NCBI GenBank assembly: GCA_013153755.1
Contig: JAADDU010000087.1
Span: forward strand, 1-8,951
Origin: Campylobacterota bacterium
Lineage (GTDB): Bacteria > Campylobacterota > Campylobacteria > Campylobacterales > Sulfurimonadaceae
Direction of reading: 5' to 3'
DNA length: 8,951 bases
Part shown: positions 1 to 8,826 of the stretch, one piece after another
How the letters are laid out: the number at the start of each line of letters is the position of its first letter
Position numbering within the stretch: position 1 is the stretch's first letter
Made by a program: the position numbers and the translations under genes
The notes under the pieces: model-generated
What the model was told of the DNA's origin: nothing
The model's input: only the letters and a program-made list of their open reading frames with translations
Database searches by the model: none

Positions 1-1123
1 TAGTAATGTTGCTATATACACACTACTTTTAAATTTAGATGCATCTGCTAAAATCGTATCTTTTGTAGCTATATTACATTTTCTAGCTGGTATTATACAA
101 GCTCCATTTTCTGGTTCAATTATAGATAGTGTTAAACCAAAAAAACTTATGTTGGTACTTATAGGTATGGAGTTTTTTTCAACATTATTTTTAATTTTTG
201 TAGATACTGCATCTGATTTATGGATGCTTTATATTCTTATCTTTATAAAAATGGCAGCAGCCAGTTTTTATTTTACTACTGAGATGTCGTTGTTACCTAA
301 GCTTTTAAGTGGTGATAAGTTACAAACTGCGAATGAATTGCATTCTATTATATGGTCGTTTTCATATACTTTTGGTATGGCACTTAGTGGATTTGTTGTT
401 TATGCTTTTGGGATTAAGATAGCATTTGTGTTAGATGCAATGATGTTTTTGATAGGTTTTATACTACTTTATACTTTAGATATAAATGTTACATTTACAA
501 AAACTAAAGAAAACTTATATGAAATGATGAAAGATACTTTTAGATATATTAAAAAAACACCACAAGCACTGCATCTAATGTTATTACACGCTTTTGTAGG
601 GCTTAGTGCATTTGATGTTTTAGTTGTCTTAATGGTTGATAAATATTATGCTTCGATTATAGCAACATCTTTAGCTATAGGTCTTATACATGCATCTAGA
701 GCAGTTGGATTAGTTGTTGGGCCTATGGCTATAAGTAAGTGGATAACTAATAAAGCTTTGGTTTATGTTTTTATAGCTCAGGCATTTGCTATATGGTTAT
801 GGGCTTTTTTTATGTATGATTTTTATCTTTCTCTTTTAGCTAGTGTAATAGTTGGACTTTTTACAACAACACTTTGGTCATATACATATACTTTACTTCA
901 AAAAAATATAGACAAAAAGTATTATGGTAGAGTTATAGCTTATAATGATATGTTGTTTTTAAGTAGTGCTGTTTTCACCTCTTTTATGGTTGGATTTTTA
1001 GCATCTAGTGGTTATTCATTGGAGTTTATCACACTACTTATTGGTGTAGGGTTTGCTTTAGGTGGTATATATTTTAAATGGATTTTAAAAACTCAAAATA
1101 TTAAGGAAGATGATGATTTATAA
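1..1123 (+). CDS. MFS transporter (EntS/MFS_3-like exporter), 5' end cut by window edge
   Basis: The reading frame is open from the left edge (first whole codon at base 2) to TAA at 1121-1123, so the gene starts outside the window and the ATG at 149 is internal. About 373 residues are visible. Just before that ATG the frame reads FSGSIIDSVKPKKLM, which fits major-facilitator motif A (G-x3-D-x-x-x-x-K/R) in the loop between helices 2 and 3. Hydrophobic helices then alternate with short loops, and a longer charged loop in the middle (around TKTKENLYEMMKDTFRYIKK) fits the 6+6 helix layout. The stretch with AFVLDAMMFLIGF resembles the MFS_3/EntS exporter group. It should be an inner-membrane proton-driven exporter; the substrate cannot be read from the sequence. 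It overlaps the next gene by 11 nt and lies in one operon with it and a MATE pump. Confidence 0.9.
   Translation, partial: SNVAIYTLLLNLDASAKIVSFVAILHFLAGIIQAPFSGSIIDSVKPKKLMLVLIGMEFFSTLFLIFVDTASDLWMLYILIFIKMAAASFYFTTEMSLLPKLLSGDKLQTANELHSIIWSFSYTFGMALSGFVVYAFGIKIAFVLDAMMFLIGFILLYTLDINVTFTKTKENLYEMMKDTFRYIKKTPQALHLMLLHAFVGLSAFDVLVVLMVDKYYASIIATSLAIGLIHASRAVGLVVGPMAISKWITNKALVYVFIAQAFAIWLWAFFMYDFYLSLLASVIVGLFTTTLWSYTYTLLQKNIDKKYYGRVIAYNDMLFLSSAVFTSFMVGFLASSGYSLEFITLLIGVGFALGGIYFKWILKTQNIKEDDDL
1103..1107 (+). promoter_or_regulatory. Ribosome-binding site deciding the start of the 90-aa protein
   Basis: AAGGA lies inside the end of the MFS gene. Two consecutive ATG codons follow, at 1110 and 1113. 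The first would leave only 2 nt of spacing, the second 5 nt, so 1113 is the better start. Confidence 0.5.
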
Positions 1124-1385
1124 CTCAAAAATAGGTGAAATTGATTTAGCTAATGTTAGAAAAATATATCCTGCTGGTGTAGTTGAAGTAGATGGAGAAG
1201 TTGCTCGTATGAGTTTAGAGTGGATAGATACAAATGAAGGTAAAGTTAATTTACATGGTTTTGTATTGGTGTTTGATTTTACACCTATAGGGGAAGAAGT
1301 TAGAGACGAAACTATTTTAGAGTTTAAAACAAAAGAGGAACTTTTTATATCTATGAATGAGGTTTCAAAATTATTTCAAAATTGA
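1113..1385 (+). CDS. Hypothetical protein, 90 aa, between two transporter genes
   Basis: I do not recognise the family. The product is 90 aa from ATG 1113 (91 aa from ATG 1110). It is acidic, with no signal peptide and no hydrophobic segment long enough for a membrane helix, so it is probably a soluble cytoplasmic protein. The pattern of alternating hydrophobic residues (for example VVEVDGEVARMSLEW and FVLVFDFTPIG) suggests beta strands, followed by a C-terminal helix (about residues 74-90). It overlaps the MFS gene by 11 nt and its TGA overlaps the TTG start of the MATE gene by 4 nt, so it is a real, translationally coupled member of the operon. A role linked to the two transporters is possible by position only. 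Its codon use and base composition look like those of its neighbours. Confidence 0.8.
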   Translation: MIYNSKIGEIDLANVRKIYPAGVVEVDGEVARMSLEWIDTNEGKVNLHGFVLVFDFTPIGEEVRDETILEFKTKEELFISMNEVSKLFQN

Positions 1386-2698
1386 TTTCAAACGATACTA
1401 AAAGTGTACTAAAACTTGCCTTTCCTGCTGCACTCAAACATCTAGTAGATATACTTCAAGTTCTTATAGATATGCTCATGGTTGGTTTAGTTAGTGTATC
1501 AGCACTTGGGGCTGTTGGTATGAGTATGCAGTTTATGATGATTATAAATGTATTGATGACACTCTATGTTGTTGGTGGAAATGCACTTATATCAAGGTTT
1601 ATAGGGCAGGGTAGAAAAAAGAGAGCATCTGCACTTTTATATACACTTGTACTTCTTGCGATTTTGTTATCCATAATTGTATCTTTTGGTGGCTATACCT
1701 TTAGTGAAGATATATATAGTCTAATGGGTGCATCTAGTGAGGTTATAAAACAGGGTTCATTATATTTTAAAATCATCTCTTTAGGTATTGTAGTGATTTT
1801 TATAGATAACCTACTTTATAATGCACTCTCAGCAGCAGGAGATACTAAAAGCTCTTTATATATTAAGCTTTTTTCAGCGTTTTTAAATGCTTGTTTAAAC
1901 TATGTTTTTATTTTTGGTCATTTTGGATTTGATGCTATGGGGATAGAGGGTGCTGCTTATGCAACTGTTTTATCTTACTCATTTAATGTTATAGCTTACT
2001 ATGTACTTATAAAAAAGTTAGATGCAATGCTTAGTTTTATACCTATCATTCGTATATATGATATAAAAAGAGTTCTTAAGGTTGGTTGGAGTGCTGCTAT
2101 GGATAGGGGTATCTCTAGTTTATCATTTTTAGTGTTTGTTTCTATCATAACTGTTTATGGAACTGCAGAATTGGCTGGTTATCAAGTTGGGCTTAGAATT
2201 GAGGGGATTGCTTTTATGCCAGGGTTTGGATTTGCTATAGCATCTATGGCTTTAGTAGGGCAAAATCTTGGTGCAGGAGATAAAGATAGAGCTTTTAATA
2301 TGGGGATTATAAGTGGAAGGATAGCTTATATATTTATGGGTAGTGTGGGTGTTATACTCATACTCTTTCCTGAGTTTTTGATAAGTTTTTTTACACATGA
2401 TTTACTTACTATTAAGGTTGCTTCATATTATCTTATACTTGTTGGATTAGCCCAAATTCCACTTGCAATAATGTTTGTTTATTCTGCTTCTTTGCGTGGA
2501 GCAGGAGCAACAAAAACTACACTGAAGATAAATGTTTTATCTTTATGGTTTTTTAGAGTTATACCATCATATATAGTATATAAATTAGGCTTTAGTATTG
2601 TTGCTATTTTTGTGATAATGAATATAGAAACTCTTTTAAAAGGGATAATTTATTGGTATATCTATCAAAAAAGAACTTGGTTAGATACTAAGATTTGA
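1382..2698 (+). CDS. MATE family efflux transporter (NorM/DinF type)
   Basis: The 438-aa product has the length of the MATE family and its two homologous six-helix halves. The first half begins almost at once with LAFPAALKHLVDILQVLIDM (residues 12-31). D30 sits where the TM1 aspartate of NorM proteins lies. GIEGAAYATVLS (187-198) and ALVGQNLGAGDKDRA (290-304) are typical family signatures. The protein should export cationic drugs or metabolites across the inner membrane using Na+ or H+; the substrate is not evident. The start is TTG at 1382, which forms a TTGA overlap with the stop of the preceding gene. The frame is closed by TGA at 1358-1360 and holds no ATG or GTG between, so TTG is the first usual start. 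No Shine-Dalgarno stands at normal distance, so coupling to the upstream gene is likely. Confidence 0.93.
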   Translation: MISNDTKSVLKLAFPAALKHLVDILQVLIDMLMVGLVSVSALGAVGMSMQFMMIINVLMTLYVVGGNALISRFIGQGRKKRASALLYTLVLLAILLSIIVSFGGYTFSEDIYSLMGASSEVIKQGSLYFKIISLGIVVIFIDNLLYNALSAAGDTKSSLYIKLFSAFLNACLNYVFIFGHFGFDAMGIEGAAYATVLSYSFNVIAYYVLIKKLDAMLSFIPIIRIYDIKRVLKVGWSAAMDRGISSLSFLVFVSIITVYGTAELAGYQVGLRIEGIAFMPGFGFAIASMALVGQNLGAGDKDRAFNMGIISGRIAYIFMGSVGVILILFPEFLISFFTHDLLTIKVASYYLILVGLAQIPLAIMFVYSASLRGAGATKTTLKINVLSLWFFRVIPSYIVYKLGFSIVAIFVIMNIETLLKGIIYWYIYQKRTWLDTKI

Positions 2699-2700
2699 TG

Positions 2701-2714
2701 AGTTATATATAACT
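2701..2714 (+). repeat. 14-bp perfect palindrome between the MATE gene and ligA
   Basis: AGTTATATATAACT is identical to its own reverse complement. In RNA it could form a 5-bp stem with a 4-nt loop, extended by two G-U pairs (2699-2716). A T-rich stretch follows. It could be a weak terminator for the transporter operon or an operator for the ligA promoter. The stem is all A/T apart from one G-C pair, so terminator strength would be poor. Confidence 0.5.
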
Positions 2715-2736
2715 TGCCTTTAATTTTTAAGTCAAA

Positions 2737-5244
<2,508 letters not shown>

Positions 5245-5248
<4 letters not shown>

Positions 5249-5955
5249 TAAGATTAGATAATTATCTTGTCCAAAATAAACTATCAGATAGTAGAACAAA
5301 GGCTCAAGCAATCATAAAAGATTCAGTAGTAAGTGTAAATGGTAAGGTTATAACAAAAAGCTCATTTAAACTAGAAAAAGATGATAAAGTAGAGCTTAAA
5401 GAGCATAAGGTTTATGTATCTCGTTCAGCACATAAACTAAAACTTTTTTTAGATGATTTAGATTTGAATTTAGATGCAGTGGTTGCATTAGATATTGGTT
5501 CATCTACTGGTGGATTTACGCAGGTACTTTTAGAATACGGTGCAAAAGAGGTTAGTGCAGTTGATGTTGGGAGTGAACAGTTACATAAGATTTTAAGAGA
5601 TGATAAAAGAGTGTTTTGTTATGAAAACTGCGATATAAGAGAATTTAAAAGTGATAAGATTTTTGACATAGTAGTAAGTGATGTTGCTTTTATATCTTTA
5701 CATAATATTTTAGATGATATTCATAGACTTTCATCAGATAAAATTATTTTACTTTTCAAGCCCCAATTTGAAGTTGGAAGAGATATAAAAAGAGATAAAA
5801 ATGGTGTAGTCTTAGATAAAAAAGCCATAGAGTTAGCTATGATTAAATTTGAAGATGCTATAGAGTTAAAAGGGTGGTCTCTTATAAAAAAAGCACCATC
5901 TAAGTTAAGTGGTAAGGAGGGTAATGTTGAGTACTGCTACTATTATAAAAGATAG
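5245..5955 (+). CDS. tlyA: TlyA family rRNA (cytidine-2'-O)-methyltransferase
   Basis: TlyA methylates the 2'-O of cytidine in ribosomal RNA using S-adenosylmethionine, and the modification affects ribosome assembly and capreomycin sensitivity. The 236-aa product has an N-terminal S4 RNA-binding domain (about 2-60: RLDNYLV, SRTKAQAII, VNGKVITKSS) and a FtsJ/RrmJ-like methyltransferase domain. The SAM loop is LDIGSSTGGFT (82-92). The catalytic K-D-K-E tetrad is readable as K64 (SRSAHKL), D146 (SDVAFISL), K172 (LFKPQFE) and E229 (GKEGNVEY). The short length fits the TlyA type I group found in Campylobacter and Helicobacter, which modifies 23S C1920 only. That specificity is inferred. The TTG start overlaps the stop of the preceding gene (TTGA). 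The 3' end overlaps ribF by about 32 nt. Older names calling it a hemolysin are misleading. Confidence 0.95.
5913..5920 (+). promoter_or_regulatory. Full-length Shine-Dalgarno of ribF inside tlyA
   Basis: TAAGGAGG is the strongest Shine-Dalgarno match noticed in the window and lies within the last codons of tlyA. Spacing is 3 nt to ATG 5924 and 6 nt to TTG 5927. The GTG at 5909 precedes this site and so cannot use it, which argues against the longer reading. Confidence 0.75.
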
Positions 5956-6766
5956 CACAAGCATCGCTATTGGTGGATTTGATGGGATGCATATAGGGCA
6001 TCAACACCTTTTTAATGAGTTGGGAGAAAATGGAGCTATAGTTGTTATAGAAACAGGTTATGCAAACTTAACTCCTAAAAAAGAGAGAGAAAACTTTTCT
6101 AGTTATCATATAGTTTATCTTGATTTAGAAGATATTAGACATTTAGATGCAGTGGGTTTTTTGGAACTTTTGAAAAAAAGGTTTGTAAAACTTAAAAAAA
6201 TAGTAGTTGGGTATGATTTCCATTTTGGAAAAAATAGAAAGTACTCTTTTAATGATTTAAAAACTCTTTTTGATGGAGAAGTTAAAATCGTAGATGAGGT
6301 TACTTTAAACGGAGATTCTATACATTCACATAAGATTCGAGCTAAAGTGCAGATAGGAGATATAGAGGGTGCAAATGCTTTTTTAGGGCATAATTACACC
6401 ATAAGAGGAAAAGTTGTATCTGGTCAAGGGATAGGAAAAAAAGAGTTAGTAGCTACTATAAATATAGAATCAAATGGCTTTTTAATACCAAAAGAGGGAG
6501 TTTATGCTACCTTGACACGCATAGAAGATGAGGAACATTATCATCCTTCTGTATCCTTTATAGGGCATAGAGTTACAACAGATGGTTCTTTTGCTATAGA
6601 ATCCCACATTCTCGATGGAGAGGTGGAGTGTAGAGAAAATGCAAGTATAAGTTTTGTTTCATTTATAAGAGATAACGAAAAATTCGATTCACTAAGTGAG
6701 TTGAAAAAAGCGATACAAAAAGATATAAATATCGCTTCAAAAAAATTAAAGTTGATACAATTATGA
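5924..6766 (+). CDS. ribF: Bifunctional riboflavin kinase / FAD synthetase RibF
   Basis: RibF phosphorylates riboflavin to FMN and then adenylates FMN to FAD in the cytoplasm. The 280-aa product has the FMN adenylyltransferase domain first: GGFDGMHIGHQHLF (17-30), VGYDFHFGKNRK (95-106) and HSHKIRAKVQIGDIEGA (134-150), which match the nucleotidyltransferase signatures. The riboflavin kinase domain follows. The usual PTAN motif reads ATIN (177-180), which keeps the Mg-binding Thr178 and Asn180. GVY (192-194) is present, and E226 (AIESHILD) fits the catalytic glutamate. The usual DLYG segment after that glutamate is not evident. The start is ATG 5924 or TTG 5927; a GTG at 5909 would give 285 aa but precedes the Shine-Dalgarno. 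The gene overlaps tlyA by 32 nt and truD by 4 nt (ATGA). The product is certain from the first domain; kinase activity is likely but from a divergent domain. Confidence 0.93.
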   Translation: MLSTATIIKDSTSIAIGGFDGMHIGHQHLFNELGENGAIVVIETGYANLTPKKERENFSSYHIVYLDLEDIRHLDAVGFLELLKKRFVKLKKIVVGYDFHFGKNRKYSFNDLKTLFDGEVKIVDEVTLNGDSIHSHKIRAKVQIGDIEGANAFLGHNYTIRGKVVSGQGIGKKELVATINIESNGFLIPKEGVYATLTRIEDEEHYHPSVSFIGHRVTTDGSFAIESHILDGEVECRENASISFVSFIRDNEKFDSLSELKKAIQKDINIASKKLKLIQL

Positions 6767-7725
6767 GAAAAAGAGAATACCTACAAAGTGTTGATGGTAT
6801 AGGGTTTAAGTTTTACCAAACACAAACAGATTTTATAGTAGATGAAGTAATTTCAAAAGAGTTTAAAGGTAAGGGGAATTATCTTATCTTAAAGGTACAA
6901 AAAATCGAGCTTACTACTTGGGATATGGTAGCGATATTTGCTGAGTATTTAGCGATTCCAGCTCAAAAGATAGGTTATGCAGGTTTAAAAGATAAACATG
7001 CAACAACTACACAGTATATCTCTATAGATGCATCGTATGAAAGGATGTTAAAACAGTTTTATCATAAGCAGATTAAAATTTTATCTACTATAAGAGATTC
7101 TAGCTCTATCCGTATGGGAGATTTAGATGGAAATCGATTTAGTATAAATCTTCATTTTGTAGATAATATAGATGCAGGTCGTATAGAAAAAGTTGCTAGA
7201 AAGATAGCTAGAGATGGACTTCCTAACTACTTTGGTTATCAAAGATTTGGGCGAGATTCAGATAGTATAAAACAAGCAAAAGATATGATAGAAGGAGACC
7301 TTTTTATAGAGGATGATAAACTAAAAAACTTTCTTGTATCCATATATCAAAGTACTTTTTTTAATGATTGGTTAAGAGAGAGAGTTTTACTCACAAGGGA
7401 GGAATCTCAAAAAAAACTTTTGACACTAGATGGAGATGTTTATAATTCTAAAAAAGTAGTAACTGGTCTTTTATGTGGTAGAGATGTAAAAAGAGCAAAA
7501 TCAGATGCAAGAGAGATAGAAAAAAAGTATGATGATGAGTTTTTACAACAAAAAGGTTATAGAAGAGATGCACTTGTCTTTCCAAAAGATATAGAGTGTA
7601 AGTATATAAGAAAAGAAACCATGTTAAAACTATCTTTTACACTTCCAAAAGGCTCTTATGCAACAGTATTTTTAGAGAGTATAGCAGACAAAAATTACAC
7701 AGCTAAGGATGTTAAGAAAAAATAA
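6763..7725 (+). CDS. truD: tRNA pseudouridine(13) synthase TruD
   Basis: TruD converts uridine 13 of tRNA-Glu to pseudouridine. The 320-aa product is slightly shorter than the E. coli enzyme (349 aa). The catalytic aspartate is D77 in GYAGLKDKHATTTQ (71-84). Other family signatures are TDFIVDEV near the N-terminus, GNRF (123-126), LPNYFGYQRFG (153-163) and YQSTFFNDWLRER (195-207), the last two flanking the TruD insertion region, which looks compact here. The ATG overlaps the ribF stop (ATGA). No Shine-Dalgarno is visible in the preceding A/T-rich sequence, so translation probably depends on ribosomes finishing ribF. It ends the operon: a gap with a new promoter follows. Confidence 0.95.
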   Translation: MRKREYLQSVDGIGFKFYQTQTDFIVDEVISKEFKGKGNYLILKVQKIELTTWDMVAIFAEYLAIPAQKIGYAGLKDKHATTTQYISIDASYERMLKQFYHKQIKILSTIRDSSSIRMGDLDGNRFSINLHFVDNIDAGRIEKVARKIARDGLPNYFGYQRFGRDSDSIKQAKDMIEGDLFIEDDKLKNFLVSIYQSTFFNDWLRERVLLTREESQKKLLTLDGDVYNSKKVVTGLLCGRDVKRAKSDAREIEKKYDDEFLQQKGYRRDALVFPKDIECKYIRKETMLKLSFTLPKGSYATVFLESIADKNYTAKDVKKK

Positions 7726-7747
7726 AAGCTAAATTCATATTGGTTTA

Positions 7748-7776
7748 ATGCAATTTAGATTATAATCATGCAATTT
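7748..7776 (+). repeat. Pair of 9-bp direct repeats flanking the atpB -10 box
   Basis: ATGCAATTT occurs at 7748-7756 and again at 7768-7776, exactly 20 bp apart, on either side of the TATAAT. The placement (upstream of the -10 and over the likely transcription start) would suit a regulator site, but in AT-rich DNA the repeat could be chance. Confidence 0.45.
7761..7766 (+). promoter_or_regulatory. -10 box of the atpB promoter
   Basis: A perfect TATAAT (within TTAGATTATAATCATG) lies in the 73-nt gap after truD. The best -35-like hexamer, TTGGTT at 7740-7745, is weak and only 15 bp away, which is common in this phylum. The transcript would begin near 7772-7774, about 25 nt before atpB, leaving room for its Shine-Dalgarno AGGGAG (7786-7791), 7 nt before ATG 7799. 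Confidence 0.75.
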
Positions 7777-7798
7777 TTACAAGACAGGGAGTACGCCT

Positions 7799-8473
7799 AT
7801 GGGTGAATTGTTTACATTTTTTGGTCTTATTTCTCACGATAAGAGTTTTATCTACTTAACACATATGTTGTTATCTGCTGGTTTAGCATTACTTATAGTA
7901 AGAGCTGCGATGGCAAATCTTCAACTAGTTCCTACTGGGGCACAAAACTTGATGGAAGCATATCTTCAAGGTGTTTTACAAATGGGTAAAGATGTTATGG
8001 GTGAAGAAAATGCTCGTCGTTATGTTCCACTTGTTGCTACGATTGGACTTTTTGTAGTTATCGCTAATCTTATTGGTGTTATACCAGGATTTGAAGCTCC
8101 AACAGCATTTTTAGAGATGCCTTTGGCACTTGCCTTAGTTGTATTTGTTTATTATAACTATGAAGGTATCCGTCGTCAAGGTGTAGTAAAGTATTTTAAA
8201 CACTTTTTAGGTCCTGTTTGGTGGTTATACTGGTTAATGTTTCCTATCGAGATAGTTTCTCATTTCTCAAGACTTGTTTCTCTTAGTTTCCGTCTTTTTG
8301 GAAATGTAAAAGGTGATGATATGTTCTTAATGGTAATCTTGATGCTTGCTCCTTGGTTATTACCAATGATTCCTTTTGCACTTCTTACTTTTATGGCATT
8401 TTTACAAGCGTTTATCTTTATGATGCTTACTACTGTATATATTGGTTCAGCTGTAGTAACAGAAGAACACTAA
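7799..8473 (+). CDS. atpB: F1Fo ATP synthase subunit a (AtpB)
   Basis: Subunit a forms the two proton half-channels of the membrane-embedded Fo motor and faces the c-ring. The 224-aa product is strongly hydrophobic with five to six membrane helices. The essential arginine is R165 in SLSFRLFGN (161-169), equivalent to E. coli R210, and Q203 in FLQAFIFMMLTTVY matches E. coli Q252. D174 (KGDD, 171-174) lies where E. coli has E219. VIANLIGVIPGFE (87-99) is another family signature. It has its own promoter and a good Shine-Dalgarno (AGGGAG, 7 nt spacing). The other atp genes are not next to it, which matches the split arrangement known in Campylobacterota. It is followed 16 nt later by a small membrane protein. 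Confidence 0.97.
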   Translation: MGELFTFFGLISHDKSFIYLTHMLLSAGLALLIVRAAMANLQLVPTGAQNLMEAYLQGVLQMGKDVMGEENARRYVPLVATIGLFVVIANLIGVIPGFEAPTAFLEMPLALALVVFVYYNYEGIRRQGVVKYFKHFLGPVWWLYWLMFPIEIVSHFSRLVSLSFRLFGNVKGDDMFLMVILMLAPWLLPMIPFALLTFMAFLQAFIFMMLTTVYIGSAVVTEEH

Positions 8474-8489
8474 GAATAATCCTCCTTTA

Positions 8490-8747
8490 ATGCAAAAAGA
8501 TATATTTGATAAAATTATAAACTTTTTGCTTGGAGCATCATGGGCGATTGTCATTTTTGGTGCTCTTATCACTTTTAAAATCTTTCTTTTTTTAGGTTTT
8601 CCAATCGCTTTATTTTTTACAATTATCTTCGTAATATTGGCACTTTTTGTCATTTTAGCTATAGATACTTTTGCTGTAAACAAGGAGAGATTACAAGAAG
8701 CTAAAAAACATACACAACTTTTAGAAGAATTACTACAAAAACCATAA
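8490..8747 (+). CDS. Small two-helix membrane protein beside atpB, function unknown
   Basis: The 85-aa product has two hydrophobic segments, about residues 11-32 and 36-58, joined by a short loop, then a charged, helix-forming tail (NKERLQEAKKHTQLLEELLQ) likely in the cytoplasm. I cannot assign a family. Position directly after atpB recalls small Fo accessory proteins such as AtpI or AtpZ, but the gene lies downstream, not upstream, and I see no diagnostic motif. A similar small membrane-protein gene next to atpB is, as I recall, present in Campylobacter. ATG 8490 is the only plausible start: the frame is closed by TAA at 8457-8459 and there is no upstream start codon. No Shine-Dalgarno precedes it; the leader instead carries an anti-Shine-Dalgarno-like CCTCCTTTA. 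It is probably cotranscribed with atpB. Confidence 0.85.
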   Translation: MQKDIFDKIINFLLGASWAIVIFGALITFKIFLFLGFPIALFFTIIFVILALFVILAIDTFAVNKERLQEAKKHTQLLEELLQKP

Positions 8748-8786
8748 AAAATTACATTTTACATATATCTAAGAACTGTTTTTCGT

Positions 8787-8802
8787 TATAATAGTTTATA
8801 AT
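8787..8802 (+). promoter_or_regulatory. Tandem TATAAT -10 boxes upstream of the last gene
   Basis: TATAAT occurs at 8787-8792 and again at 8797-8802, 10 bp apart, in the 79-nt gap before the final gene. No convincing -35 is seen. The first would start transcription near 8799 and the second near 8809, both leaving the Shine-Dalgarno AAAAGG (8813-8818) in the leader. Confidence 0.65.
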
Positions 8803-8826
8803 TTATGAACTTAAAAGGTAGATTAT

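Noticed and set aside
149..151. ATG as the start of the first transporter gene
   Set aside because: The same frame is open back to base 2 and encodes the conserved MFS motif A just upstream, so this Met is internal and the gene begins outside the window.
5909..5911. GTG as the ribF start (285 aa)
   Set aside because: It lies upstream of the perfect Shine-Dalgarno at 5913-5920, so that site would be inside the coding sequence; ATG 5924 or TTG 5927 fits better.
8474..8489. TAAAGGAGG on the minus strand as a ribosome-binding site for an antisense gene
   Set aside because: The GTG that follows at a usable distance opens a frame of only about 7 codons before a stop.
8447..8683. 78-codon open frame on the minus strand opposite the two-helix protein
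   Set aside because: Its Lys/Ile-rich sequence is the complement of a hydrophobic coding region; the plus-strand frame has membrane topology and operon position in its favour.
8748..8760. AAAAT/ATTTT inverted repeat after the two-helix protein as a terminator
   Set aside because: Five A-T pairs with a 3-nt loop are too weak, and such repeats are expected by chance in DNA this AT-rich.
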